A stretch of 64,000 bases of DNA. It comes from Actinomadura alba. GTDB taxonomy: Bacteria > Actinomycetota > Actinomycetes > Streptosporangiales > Streptosporangiaceae. Below are positions 55,401 to 63,278 of this stretch, piece after piece; position 1 is the first letter of the stretch; each line of letters starts with the position of its first letter. The translations under genes and the position numbers were made by a program. The notes beneath the pieces are model-generated. The model worked only from the letters and a program-made list of their open reading frames with translations. It did no database searches and was not told the DNA's origin. The stretch is from NCBI RefSeq assembly GCF_014323705.1, contig NZ_JABVEC010000013.1, forward strand, positions 62,001-126,000, given 5' to 3'.

Positions 55401-58272
55401 GGGGCAGGTCATGAACCAGGCGGCCCAGTTGCGGCGGCTACCGGTGACCCAGGCGCCGACGAACTTCGCCACCGCAACGCTGCGCGAGCTGGCCGGGACC
55501 CTCGACGCTCTGGCCGAGACCGCCCGTTCGGGCGACCTCGACTCCGCATCCGTGGTCGCCGGGGCGGCCGCATGGGCCCGGCCCTTCACCCTCGACCTCG
55601 ACGAGGAGCCGCGGCCCTCCGCGCGCCTCGCACCGCAGGGCGGTGGACCGTGGACGGTGTACGCCACGGACGGTCATCCGCTGGCCGAGCCACTGCGACG
55701 GGCGCTGGAACGCGCGAACACCGGGCCAGGGGTCCTGGTCTGCCTGCCCCCGGACTGTGCCCAGGAGCAGTTGAAACCGGCGCTCGAGGGCGCACAGCGG
55801 GCGCTCGGCGGTGAGCCGGGCAGTCGGTTCGTCCTGGTCCAGCATGGCCGCGGCGCGGCCGGTCTGGCGAAGACGCTCAGGCTCGAGGCACCCCACCTGC
55901 GCATCACCATCGTGCACACTCCGTTGACCGCCGAGGCGGTGGACCGGGTGGTGGCCGAGGTGGCCGCGACGGCCGACTTCACCGAGGCGCACTATGACGC
56001 CGAGGGCGTCCGGCGGATACCGACCCTGCGTGCGATGCCGGTGCGTCCGGTGCGCACCAGTCCGCCGCTGGATGCCACAGACGTGCTGCTCGTCACCGGA
56101 GGCGGCAAGGGGATCACGGCAGAGTGCGCGCTGGCCGTCGCCGCCGACACCGGAGCCCGGCTCGCCGTGCTGGGGCGCTCGGACCCGGCCGAGGACCGGG
56201 AGCTGGCGGCCAATCTGCGGCGGATGGCCGACAGCGGGGTGACCGTCCGGTACACGCGAGCCGACGTCACCGACCCCGCCGCGGTCGCCGCCGCGGTCGC
56301 CGAGCTGACCGAGGCCCTCGGGCCCGTCAGGGCGGTGCTGCACGGCGCCGGCCGCAATGAGCCGGCCGGGCTGACCGGGCTGGACATGGAGGCGTTCCGG
56401 CGCACCTTCGGCCCCAAGATCGACGGACTGCGGGCGGTGCTCGACGCCGTCGAGCCCGGTGGGCTGAAGCTGCTGGTGACGTTCGGCAGCATCATCGGCC
56501 GGGCCGGGCTGCGCGGCGAGGCGCACTACGCCACCGCCAACGACTGGCTGGCCGACCTCACCCGTGAGGTCGCGGACCGGCACCCCGGGTGCCGTGCGAT
56601 CTGCATGGAGTGGTCGGTGTGGTCGGGGGTCGGAATGGGAGAGCGCCTGGCGGTCGTCGAGGGCCTGGCCCGCGAAGGCATCACCGCGATCACCCCGGAC
56701 CAGGGTGTGCAGATCATGCGGCGGCTCGTCGCCGATCCGGACGTACCCGCCGTCGTGGTGATCAGCGGCCGCACCGGGAGCATCGACACCGTCCGTCACG
56801 ACCGCCCGGCGCTGCCGCTGCTGCGCTTCGTGGACCGGCCGCTGGTCCACTACCACGGCGTCGAATTGGTCACCGAGGTCGAGCTGAACGTCGGCTCCGA
56901 CCCCTACCTCGCCGACCACCTGCTCGACGGGAACCTGTTGTTCCCGGCGGTGATCGGGATGGAGGCCATGACCCAGGCGGCCGCCGCGGTCACCGGCAGG
57001 GAGGGCCCGTCGGTGATCGAGCGGGCGGAGTTCCAGCGGCCCATCGTCGTCCCCCCCGAGGGGAGCACGTCGATCCGGATCGCCGCGACCGTCACCGACG
57101 ACGACACGGTGGAGATGGCGATCCGCAGCTCGGAGACCGCCTTCGCCGCGGATCACTTCACGGCCCGGGCGGTGTACTCCGATGCCGAGGTGCCCACCGG
57201 GCCGCCGGAGCAGGTCGGCGACGACCTGCCCCCGGTGCCTCTGGACCCGGCCGCCGAGTTGTACGGGAGCGTGCTGTTCCAGGGCACTCGGTTCCAGCGG
57301 CTGCGCCGCTACCACCGGGCCGCAGCCCGGCACGTCGACGCCGAAGTGGCCGCGGTGGGCGCCGGGGGCTGGTTCGCCGGGTACCTGCCGGGCGAGATGC
57401 TGCTCGCCGATCCCGGCATGCGGGACGCGCTCATGCACGGCAACCAGGTCTGCGTCCCCGACGCCACCCTGCTCCCGTCCGGGATCGATCGGGTGCACCC
57501 CGCGGGCCCGGACGTCACCGGAGAACTGCGCTACTGCGCCACCGAACGGGAACGCGACGGCGACACGTACATCTACGACATCGCGGTGCGCGACGGCACC
57601 GGCACGGTCGTGGAGCGCTGGGAGGGCCTGCGTCTCCAGGCCGTCCGCAAGGGCGACGGCCGTGGGCCCTGGACGACGCCGCTGCTGGGGTCGTACCTCG
57701 AGCGGGAGCTGGAGGACCTCCTCGGCGTCCATGTCGCGGTGGCCTTGGAGCCGGACGCTCCCCCAGGAATGGGCGACGGCCGCCGGACCCGGACCGCACT
57801 GGCCGCCGGCCGGGCGCTCGGCCACCCGGCCGCCCTCAGATACCGGCCGGACGGGCGGCCGGAGCTCGCGGGCGGACGGGCGGTCTCGTCCTCGCACGGC
57901 GCCGGGGCGACCCTCTGCGTCGTGGCGGACCCCACCGGGCCCTCCCCGCTCGGCTGCGACCTCGAAGCGGTGGCCGAACGGTCCAGGGAGGAGTGGGACG
58001 GGCTGCTGGGCCGGCACGCCCCCCTGGCCGAACTGGTCGCCGCGGAGACGGCGGAGGCCCCCGGCACCGCCGCGACCACTGTCTGGTCGGCGGTCGAGTG
58101 CCTCCGCAAGGCCGGCCTGCCCGCGGACGCCCCGCTCACCCTCACCCCAGTACGGCGGGGCGCCTGGAGCGTCTTCGCCTCCGGCACCCTGCGGATCGCG
58201 ACCCTTGTCACCACCCTGCGTGACGTCCCCGATCCGGTCGTGCTCGCGGTCCTCGTGGAAGGACGGTCGTAG
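52474..58272 (+). CDS. pksE: Iterative enediyne polyketide synthase PksE
   Basis: 1932 aa. KS at about 1-460 (Cys214 in DGACSSSL, His347 in EGHGTGTEVGD, His387 in GHTKAAAG). AT at about 580-880 (Ser658 in GHSLGE; HAFHSPL at 756-762 is malonyl-type). ACP around 940-1010, carrier Ser972/973 in DDLHMSSITV. KR at about 1195-1440 (TGGGKGI; Ser1339, Tyr1352). DH at about 1450-1700 (His1482 in DHLLDG; Asp1651). C-terminal PPTase (GCDLE, Asp1829/Glu1831; WSAVE, Glu1875) that should self-load the ACP. No ER domain. Order and length are diagnostic of enediyne synthases, which build a C15-C16 polyene from malonyl-CoA. All catalytic residues are intact. Coupled to unbU and the thioesterase gene. Confidence 0.97.
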   Translation: MTSARLAIVGMACRYPDATSPRELWENVLAGRRAFRRLPGERMRLEDYWDADPAAPDRFYARNAAVIEGYEFDRVAHRIAGSTYRSTDLTHWLALDVAGRALADAGFPDGEGLPRERTGVVVGNTLTGEFTRANVMRLRWPYVRRVVAAALKERDDWDDDRLGAFLDDLEGAYKEPFPAIDEDTLAGGLSNTIAGRICNHFDLKGGGYTVDGACSSSLLSVATACRSLLDGDLDLAVAGGVDLSIDPFEIVGFAKTGALATGEMRLYDRRSNGFWPGEGCGIVVLMREEDALTQGRRIYATVAGWGISSDGQGGITRPEVSGYRLALRRAYERAGFGIDTVPMFEGHGTGTEVGDATELRALSLARREASPEAAPAAIGSIKGMIGHTKAAAGVAGLIKAVMAVHDQVLPPTTGCVDPHPLLAEEPAALRVLRKAEPWPSGAPLRAGVTAMGFGGINTHVVLEGAAARRRIPLDARTKALASSVQDMELLLVDGDSPEVLRERLTQLIDFVPRLAYAQLADLAATLQCELRDRPYRAAAVVSSPEDAERRLRQVLQSLEAGETSLFATGGRVFLGRVSGPGRIGFLFPGQGSGTGTSGGALRRRFAEVEEVYLKAALPTGGDMVATSVAQPRIVTGSMAGLRAMSLLGVDAEVAVGHSLGELSALHWAGAMDEETLLRVAGERGRTMAEHSASGTMASVNASASASELLVAGRPVVIAGYNGPGQTVLAGPVDAIEAVSRDAEANGVSSVRLAVSHAFHSPLVAPAADAFGARLAEERFGAVGRRIISTVTGELLAPDTDLVALLRLQITDPVLFAQAVELAAKDIDLFIEVGPGHVLSNLVPAIAAGPAVGLDTDDESLGGLLGVAGAAYVAGAPVRHEALFHGRLIRPLEIGAEFSFFANPCETAPPLRIAGGARRAEPAPGADTPGAVPETDPEEPSIELLRRLMADRVELPPETVTDDSRPLDDLHMSSITVGQVMNQAAQLRRLPVTQAPTNFATATLRELAGTLDALAETARSGDLDSASVVAGAAAWARPFTLDLDEEPRPSARLAPQGGGPWTVYATDGHPLAEPLRRALERANTGPGVLVCLPPDCAQEQLKPALEGAQRALGGEPGSRFVLVQHGRGAAGLAKTLRLEAPHLRITIVHTPLTAEAVDRVVAEVAATADFTEAHYDAEGVRRIPTLRAMPVRPVRTSPPLDATDVLLVTGGGKGITAECALAVAADTGARLAVLGRSDPAEDRELAANLRRMADSGVTVRYTRADVTDPAAVAAAVAELTEALGPVRAVLHGAGRNEPAGLTGLDMEAFRRTFGPKIDGLRAVLDAVEPGGLKLLVTFGSIIGRAGLRGEAHYATANDWLADLTREVADRHPGCRAICMEWSVWSGVGMGERLAVVEGLAREGITAITPDQGVQIMRRLVADPDVPAVVVISGRTGSIDTVRHDRPALPLLRFVDRPLVHYHGVELVTEVELNVGSDPYLADHLLDGNLLFPAVIGMEAMTQAAAAVTGREGPSVIERAEFQRPIVVPPEGSTSIRIAATVTDDDTVEMAIRSSETAFAADHFTARAVYSDAEVPTGPPEQVGDDLPPVPLDPAAELYGSVLFQGTRFQRLRRYHRAAARHVDAEVAAVGAGGWFAGYLPGEMLLADPGMRDALMHGNQVCVPDATLLPSGIDRVHPAGPDVTGELRYCATERERDGDTYIYDIAVRDGTGTVVERWEGLRLQAVRKGDGRGPWTTPLLGSYLERELEDLLGVHVAVALEPDAPPGMGDGRRTRTALAAGRALGHPAALRYRPDGRPELAGGRAVSSSHGAGATLCVVADPTGPSPLGCDLEAVAERSREEWDGLLGRHAPLAELVAAETAEAPGTAATTVWSAVECLRKAGLPADAPLTLTPVRRGAWSVFASGTLRIATLVTTLRDVPDPVVLAVLVEGRS

Positions 58273-58275
58273 CCC

Positions 58276-58734
58276 ATGGAGAACCACTACGAGTACCGGC
58301 ACGTCGTCGGTTTCGAGGAGACCAACATCGTCGGCAACGTCTACTACGTCAACTATCTGCGGTGGCAGGGACGCTGCCGGGAGATGTTCCTCAAGTACCA
58401 GGCGCCGGAGGTGCTCACAGACCTGCAAGGCGACCTGAAGCTGTTCACGCTCAAGGTCGACTGCGAGTTCTTCGCCGAGATCACAGCCTTTGACGAAGTA
58501 TCCATCAGGATGCGCCTGGTCGACCTGGCGCAGACCCAGCTGGAGTTCAGCTTCGACTACGTACGGCTCGATCCGGACGGATTCGAGACCTTGGTCGCCA
58601 GGGGCAGGCAGCGGGTCGCCTGCATGCGCGGGCCCAACACCCGCACGGCCCCCGCCCGGGTTCCCGAGTCGCTGGTCCGGGCGCTCGCGCCGTACAAGCC
58701 GGAGAACCGGAGCGAGGCGGGGAGGGCGTTATGA
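58276..58734 (+). CDS. Enediyne hotdog thioesterase (E10/TEBC-type)
   Basis: 152 aa. A single-domain 4-hydroxybenzoyl-CoA-thioesterase-like hotdog fold (HVVGFEETNIVGNVYYVNYL, then FFAEITAFDEVSIRMRL). It releases the linear polyene from PksE. It starts 3 nt after the pksE stop, the invariant neighbour in enediyne clusters, and its stop overlaps the next start (ATGA). Confidence 0.95.
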   Translation: MENHYEYRHVVGFEETNIVGNVYYVNYLRWQGRCREMFLKYQAPEVLTDLQGDLKLFTLKVDCEFFAEITAFDEVSIRMRLVDLAQTQLEFSFDYVRLDPDGFETLVARGRQRVACMRGPNTRTAPARVPESLVRALAPYKPENRSEAGRAL

Positions 58735-59270
58735 GGGGCGATTCCACACCATCGGGTTCGGCGGCCGAGACCAAGGCGCTGCGGCGGATGTTCGGCGCGT
58801 TCGCCACCGGGGTATCGGTGGTGACCGTCGGTGGCGCCAGCCCGCACGGGATGACCGCGAACTCCTTCACCTCGGTCTCGCTGGATCCGCCGCTGGCGCT
58901 GATCTGCGTGGGCCACGAGGCGATCATGCACCGCAGGCTCGCCATCGGGTTCTTCGGTGTCTCGGTCCTCGCGGCGGACCAGGAGGGCGTGGCCCGGCAC
59001 TTCGCGGACCTCACCCGGCCCTTGGGCGCCGCCCAGTTCGAGAGCATCGACTGCGAGCCCGGCCCGGTGACCGGTGTCCCGCTGATCAACGGCGCCCTGG
59101 CCACCTTCGAGTTCGAGCTCTGGAACACCTACGAAGGCGGGGACCATTCGATCTTCGTCGGTCAGCTGTTGTCCCCGGAGCGGCCGCCACTCGAGGCGGA
59201 CGGGGCGCTGCTGTTCTACCGCGGGCGCTTCCGCCGACTCGAACCATTGCACAGCGAGGTCAGGGCATGA
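58731..59270 (+). CDS. Flavin reductase (NAD(P)H:flavin oxidoreductase, SgcE6-like)
   Basis: 179 aa of the HpaC/flavin-reductase-like split-barrel class (RRMFGAFATGVSVVTVGG, MTANSFTSVSLDPPLALICV, HFAD). It would supply reduced FAD/FMN to a two-component monooxygenase, epoxidase or halogenase. No such partner is in the window, so it is expected further right. The C-1027 cluster has an equivalent (SgcE6). Overlaps both neighbours by 4 nt. Confidence 0.88.
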   Translation: MRGDSTPSGSAAETKALRRMFGAFATGVSVVTVGGASPHGMTANSFTSVSLDPPLALICVGHEAIMHRRLAIGFFGVSVLAADQEGVARHFADLTRPLGAAQFESIDCEPGPVTGVPLINGALATFEFELWNTYEGGDHSIFVGQLLSPERPPLEADGALLFYRGRFRRLEPLHSEVRA

Positions 59271-60658
59271 GCAGGACATGGCCGTTGGCCGGCAGCCGGC
59301 GCGGCGGCTCGCAACATCTGGTGCCGCCCGGTCCGCCACGGACGGCGACACCGCGCCTGCTGCGGCAACTCGCACTGGACCGGCTCGGGCTGATGACCAC
59401 GGCGGCCCGATACGGGGACGCGGTCCGGCTCGCCATCGGTCCCCGGACGCTCTACTTCTTCAACCATCCCGACCACGCCAAGCACGTGCTGGCCGACAAC
59501 AGCGCCAACTACCACAAGGGGATCGGCCTCGTGCAGGCGCGGCGGGCCCTCGGGGACGGACTGCTGACCAGCGAAGGCGAGCTCTGGCGCGAGCAGCGCA
59601 AGGTCGTTCAGCCCGCGTTTCAGCACAAGCGGATCTCTCAGCAGGCGGGCGTGGTCATCGATGAGGCGGCGAAGCTGGTCGCCCGGCTGCGGGCGCGGGC
59701 GGGCGGCGCTCCGGTCGACGTCGTACACGAGATGACCGGGCTCACCCTCGGCGTGCTCGGCCGCACCCTGCTCGACGCCGACCTGAGCGCCCACCGCTCG
59801 ATCGGCGGCGCCTTCGAGGCCGTGCAGGACCAGGCGATGTTCGAGATGGTGACGCAGGGCATGGTGCCGTCGTGGCTGCCGCTGCCCAACCAGCTGCGCT
59901 TCCGCCGGGCGCGCAGGGAGCTTGAACGGGTCGTCGGCAGCCTCGTGGCCGAGCGCGCCGCGCGCCCGGTGGCCGGGGACGACGCGCTGTCCCGGCTCAT
60001 CGTCTCGGTCCGGGCGGAACCGGACGCCCGGAAGGGGCGCCGCCGGCTGCGGGACGAACTGGTGACCCTGCTGCTCGCGGGGCACGAGACGACGACCAGC
60101 ACACTCGGCTGGGCGTTCCACCTGCTCGACGAGCACCCGGACGCTGCCGGGCGGGTGCGCGAGGAGGCCGTCCGGGTGCTCGGCGACCGGACGCCGGCGT
60201 TCGATGACCTGCGCCGCCTGACCTACACGACGGCGGTCGTCCAGGAGACCATGCGGTTGTATCCGCCGGTGTGGATCCTGACCCGTGTGGCGCAGGGTGC
60301 CGACCAGGTCGGCGGCTACCACGTGCCGGCCGGCAGCGACGTGATGGTCTGCCCGTATACGCTGCACCGGCATCCGGGGCTGTGGGAGGGGCCGGAGCGC
60401 TTCGATCCCGGCCGTTTCGACCCCGGCCGTTCCGACGCGGCCTCCATGCCCCGGTACGCCTATATACCGTTCGGGGCCGGTCCCCGGTTCTGCGTCGGCA
60501 GCCACCTGGGCACGATGGAGGCGGTGTTCGTGCTGGCCATGGTGATGCGCGAGCTGCGCCTGACCCGGGCGCCCGGTCACGAGGTCGTCCCCGAGCCGAT
60601 GCTGTCCCTGCGGATCCGCAGCGGCCTGCCGATGATGGTGCGCGCCGCCGGTGGATAG
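59267..60658 (+). CDS. Cytochrome P450
   Basis: 463 aa from ATG 59267, which overlaps the reductase stop (ATGA). The longer frame back to 58490 is a shadow. I-helix AGHETT (271-276), ExxR (Glu327-Arg330) and heme loop FGAGPRFCVG with Cys409 are complete. The N-terminus lacks a membrane anchor. The layout is nearer the CYP102/CYP4-like class than typical macrolide P450s. It likely hydroxylates or desaturates a warhead or polyene intermediate. A short tandem FDPGRFDPGR lies before the heme loop. No ferredoxin is adjacent. Confidence 0.92.
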   Translation: MSRTWPLAGSRRGGSQHLVPPGPPRTATPRLLRQLALDRLGLMTTAARYGDAVRLAIGPRTLYFFNHPDHAKHVLADNSANYHKGIGLVQARRALGDGLLTSEGELWREQRKVVQPAFQHKRISQQAGVVIDEAAKLVARLRARAGGAPVDVVHEMTGLTLGVLGRTLLDADLSAHRSIGGAFEAVQDQAMFEMVTQGMVPSWLPLPNQLRFRRARRELERVVGSLVAERAARPVAGDDALSRLIVSVRAEPDARKGRRRLRDELVTLLLAGHETTTSTLGWAFHLLDEHPDAAGRVREEAVRVLGDRTPAFDDLRRLTYTTAVVQETMRLYPPVWILTRVAQGADQVGGYHVPAGSDVMVCPYTLHRHPGLWEGPERFDPGRFDPGRSDAASMPRYAYIPFGAGPRFCVGSHLGTMEAVFVLAMVMRELRLTRAPGHEVVPEPMLSLRIRSGLPMMVRAAGG

Positions 60659-60671
60659 CGGACGCTCGAGC

Positions 60672-60711
60672 GATGAAAGCGTCCCGGACGATCGTCCGGG
60701 ACGCTTTCATC
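60672..60711. terminator. Perfect 40-bp palindrome, bidirectional terminator
   Basis: The arms starting GATGAAAGCGTCCCGGACG are exact reverse complements over 40 bp. It lies 14 nt after the P450 stop and 17 nt before the convergent AraC-family gene ends, ideal for ending transcripts from both sides. Confidence 0.9.
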
Positions 60712-60728
60712 TTGCCGGCTCCGCTACC

Positions 60729-61493
60729 TCAGCTCGCCGCGGTGCTGAGTGCGGTCCTGCGGGCGTTCGTGAGCGCCATCAGCACGGGCGGGTCGAGCAC
60801 CTGCATCGGCCTGAGCCGCAGTTCCAGCGACTTGGTGATCGTTCCCGGCCGGATCTCCATCGGCCCGTGCACCGCGACGGTCGGCGGCAGGTCGTCCGGG
60901 GTCTCCTCACCTCCGGGCCGCACGCACTGCGCCAGCAGGTACCAGCGGCCCTCGGGAACGTTCTCGAGCCGGAACGGGCCCGGCCGGTCCAGCACCGTGC
61001 ACTTGACCGGGGTGCCCTGCGGGATCGTGTCGAGGAAAAGGCCGGCGAAGACCGGGCCCGCCGTCTCCTCGGCGTCCGGTGTCACGAACCTCCCCTGGAC
61101 GATCGCGGTGCGCCGCCCGTGCCGGCGGGGCTCGTCAGGGATGACCGGAGTGAAGCCGCCGAGTTCCCGGTAGGCGGTGGGGGAGAGGCCGACGCTGCTC
61201 TTGAAGCGCGAGCTGAATGTTCCAACGCTGTTGTAACCCACCCGATAGGTGATTTCGGTGACGCTGAGCGAGGTCGTCAGCAGCAGTTTCTTGGCCTCTT
61301 CCATCCGCACCGCCGACAGGAACCTGCCGGGGGAGATGCCGGTCGCCCGCTGGAACAGCCGGGTGAAGTGGAACTTGCTGAACATCGCGGTTCTGGCCAT
61401 GTCGTCGATGGTGATGCTCTCGCCGATGTTCTGGTGAATGCTCTCAATGACCCGTTGGATGCTCTGTTCGGTACGCCAATCCAGAATCCGCAT
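60729..61493 (-). CDS. AraC-family transcriptional regulator
   Basis: 254 aa. Unusually, the DNA-binding domain is N-terminal: two helix-turn-helices (ITIDDMARTAMFSKFHFTRL, then SVTEITYRVGYNSVGTFSSR). The C-terminal ~140 residues may bind a ligand. Start is ATG 61493 (MRILDWRTEQS) with AAAGG upstream; the longer frame adds 66 unsupported residues. Convergent with the enediyne operon, and AraC/XylS-type regulators occur in other enediyne clusters, so it is a likely pathway regulator. Confidence 0.85.
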   Translation of the reverse strand: MRILDWRTEQSIQRVIESIHQNIGESITIDDMARTAMFSKFHFTRLFQRATGISPGRFLSAVRMEEAKKLLLTTSLSVTEITYRVGYNSVGTFSSRFKSSVGLSPTAYRELGGFTPVIPDEPRRHGRRTAIVQGRFVTPDAEETAGPVFAGLFLDTIPQGTPVKCTVLDRPGPFRLENVPEGRWYLLAQCVRPGGEETPDDLPPTVAVHGPMEIRPGTITKSLELRLRPMQVLDPPVLMALTNARRTALSTAAS

Positions 61494-61558
61494 TTGTTGA
61501 ACACCTTTCCGAGTGCGGGCCGTAAAGAGGTTGATCAATCGGCGGAGTGTGCGTTGTG

Positions 61559-61573
61559 GTGCATTGTGTGCAC
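61559..61573. promoter_or_regulatory. Inverted repeat GTGCA-N5-TGCAC
   Basis: A 5-bp-arm palindrome centred about 73 nt upstream of the AraC-family start. It shares its half-site with the repeat at 61663-61694, suggesting the same regulator. Confidence 0.4.
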
Positions 61574-61662
61574 TGAATGCGGGCGGCGAATCCTCCTTGC
61601 GTCGTGGAGGTGATGTCCAGAATAACGTCCGATTGCCGCACGTGGATTTCGCCCATTGAACA

Positions 61663-61694
61663 CAGGTGCAGCCGATTGAGCGTGGATGCACCTG
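61663..61694. promoter_or_regulatory. Inverted repeat CAGGTGCA-N16-TGCACCTG
   Basis: Two perfect 8-bp arms about 170-200 nt upstream of the AraC-family start, 24 bp centre to centre. Candidate site for autoregulation or for the StrR-like activator. Confidence 0.45.
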
Positions 61695-61939
61695 CCGTGA
61701 TGGAATGGCGACGCAGCGTGTGATTTCAATGCGTTATTGCCGGCGCCCATGGGCTGGGTATATCCTAAATTGCTCAAATAGGAAAGATGCCCGGTCGCCG
61801 AGCCTGTGCCTCATCCCCCGTCGGGCCCCGGGACGGCTTCCCGCGCGACGGGGGGATCCATGGGACGGTCGCGACAGATTCGGTGGGGAAGGCCTATCTG
61901 GACGAGGCCATCGGGACGGGAGACCGTCAAGGCGCCTTG

Positions 61940-62968
61940 TCAGGACAGGGGCTTTGTCCGATATTCGAGTGTCCGTGCCAGCAGCTCCCAGCTCCGGGCG
62001 CACTCGCGAGTGATCTTGATGACGGTCTCCGCACAGTGCGGGGGGACCGCGTCGATGATGGCGGGCCAGTCCACACTGGTCGCCGAATGGGTGTGCAGCA
62101 GCCTGAGCAACTGCCGTCCCCCGTCGGTCTGCCGCAGGGCCGGGTCCTGGACGAGCCGGCGCAGCAGGAAGGGCAGGTCGAGCCGGTCCTCTCCGCGGTC
62201 GGTGCCCGGCGTCTGGACGGCGGGCCGCCTGCCCGTGAAGGGGGCAGGGGGCTGGACTCCCTCGGCGACCTGCCGTCGGCAGGGTACCGGGTCCTCGCCG
62301 CGCCGCATACGCCAGCGGACGTCGTGCGCTGTACCCAGGGACACCCCGGCGGCCTTGGCGATCTCTCGCAGTGGCGCGTCCGGGCGCTGCGCGATGGCCT
62401 CGGCGGCACGGCGCCTCCCCTCCACGGCGTTGACCGGTCGGTTCCGGCCGTCGAGTCCCCGGCGCGTGTTCGAGCGCGGTGGTTCTTCGGTTGAACACCG
62501 GCGCAGCCCCGCGACGGTCTTGGCGGCCAGGCCGGTGTGCGCGGCGATCGCCCGGTCGGACAGGCTCGGCCGCGAGGTCAGGATGCGCGTTGCCGCGGCC
62601 TTGCGGTCGGCCAGCGACAACGACAGCCCGTGCGCGATGTTCTCCTCGACCGCCCGTATGAAGGCTTCTTCCTCGTTGCCGTCGAAGAACACCACTTCGA
62701 TCTCGTCATGGCCCCGGAGAATGGCGGCCTTGCAGCGGTGGTGACCGTCGATGATCTGCATGGAGGAACGGTGCACAAGAATCGGCGGAAACGAGGCCTC
62801 GCTCTCGGCGAGAAGGTTGACGTGATCTTCGTCCTCGGTCTGCCGTGGCGAATCGCCCGGACGGAGAGCACTGATTGACACCGTGTGGGTCTTGGTGGCG
62901 GTGAGGGGCCGCACCGACAGGTTCTCTTCCGCCGGGTCGCTTCCTCGTGGCGAATGGCCTCCACACAC
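61940..62968 (-). CDS. StrR-like pathway activator (ParB-fold N-terminus with HTH)
   Basis: 342 aa from GTG 62968 with GGGAG upstream. A ParB/sulfiredoxin-like N-terminal domain (PPILVHRSSMQIIDGHHRCK, then VEENIAHGLSLSLADRKAAA) and a central helix-turn-helix (LREIAKAAGVSLGTAHDVRW) are the plan of StrR, the streptomycin activator. Relatives act in aminoglycoside, glycopeptide and enediyne clusters. It probably switches on the enediyne operon. The DGHHRCK motif marks the family; chromosome segregation is excluded by the lack of a parA neighbour and by context. Confidence 0.85.
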   Translation of the reverse strand: MCGGHSPRGSDPAEENLSVRPLTATKTHTVSISALRPGDSPRQTEDEDHVNLLAESEASFPPILVHRSSMQIIDGHHRCKAAILRGHDEIEVVFFDGNEEEAFIRAVEENIAHGLSLSLADRKAAATRILTSRPSLSDRAIAAHTGLAAKTVAGLRRCSTEEPPRSNTRRGLDGRNRPVNAVEGRRRAAEAIAQRPDAPLREIAKAAGVSLGTAHDVRWRMRRGEDPVPCRRQVAEGVQPPAPFTGRRPAVQTPGTDRGEDRLDLPFLLRRLVQDPALRQTDGGRQLLRLLHTHSATSVDWPAIIDAVPPHCAETVIKITRECARSWELLARTLEYRTKPLS

Positions 62969-63001
62969 GATTTACTCCCGTCCTGGCGCCCAGAGGTCAA
63001 T

Positions 63002-63028
63002 CTTGATCTGATGGCTTTGATGATCAAG
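63002..63028. promoter_or_regulatory. Inverted repeat CTTGATC-N13-GATCAAG
   Basis: Perfect 7-bp arms 34-60 nt upstream of the StrR-like start. Position suits a repressor or activator site. Confidence 0.4.
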
Positions 63029-63236
63029 TGCGGAGTTGACCGAACGCCGTCTGGATCAATCTGAAAGATACCGGCTGGCCGGGTTTTGGCAATACCCCAT
63101 TTCAATGGAGGAGTGAACGCTGGGTGGCCGACTCGCAGCCGACCGTGTCAAATCCCTGTTCGCCGCGCTGCCAGGAAACCGTGTGATCACTCAGTAAGTG
63201 GCGCAAGGGCCAGTCATGCTTTACCTGCGGCCATAT

Positions 63237-63278
63237 CCCACTGACCGAGTATTGACAACCCCACTGACCAGTATTGAC
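63237..63278. repeat. Imperfect direct repeat, two ~19-bp copies
   Basis: CCCACTGACCGAGTATTGAC (63237-63256) recurs at 63260-63278 with one base deleted. Each copy contains TTGAC, so they could be tandem -35 elements or a two-site operator. It lies 270-310 nt upstream of the StrR-like start and just after the TetR-family stop. Confidence 0.5.

Larger units (their letters stand above)
61494..61939. other. 446-nt regulatory interval upstream of the AraC-family gene
   Basis: No gene. It holds two inverted repeats with GTGCA/TGCAC half-sites (61559-61573 and 61663-61694). AT-rich patches near 61600-61770 probably carry the araC promoter (minus strand). Confidence 0.5.

Noticed and set aside
55438-58428. 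996-aa minus-strand frame under the 3' half of pksE
   Set aside because: Antisense shadow with no recognisable motif, while pksE domains are intact on the other strand.
58490-59266. 259-residue N-terminal extension of the P450
   Set aside because: It runs out of frame through the thioesterase and flavin-reductase genes; ATG 59267 overlaps the reductase stop.
61940-62968. Chromosome-partitioning ParB
   Set aside because: The ParB-like domain is followed by a StrR-type HTH; no parA or origin lies nearby and the context is biosynthetic regulation.
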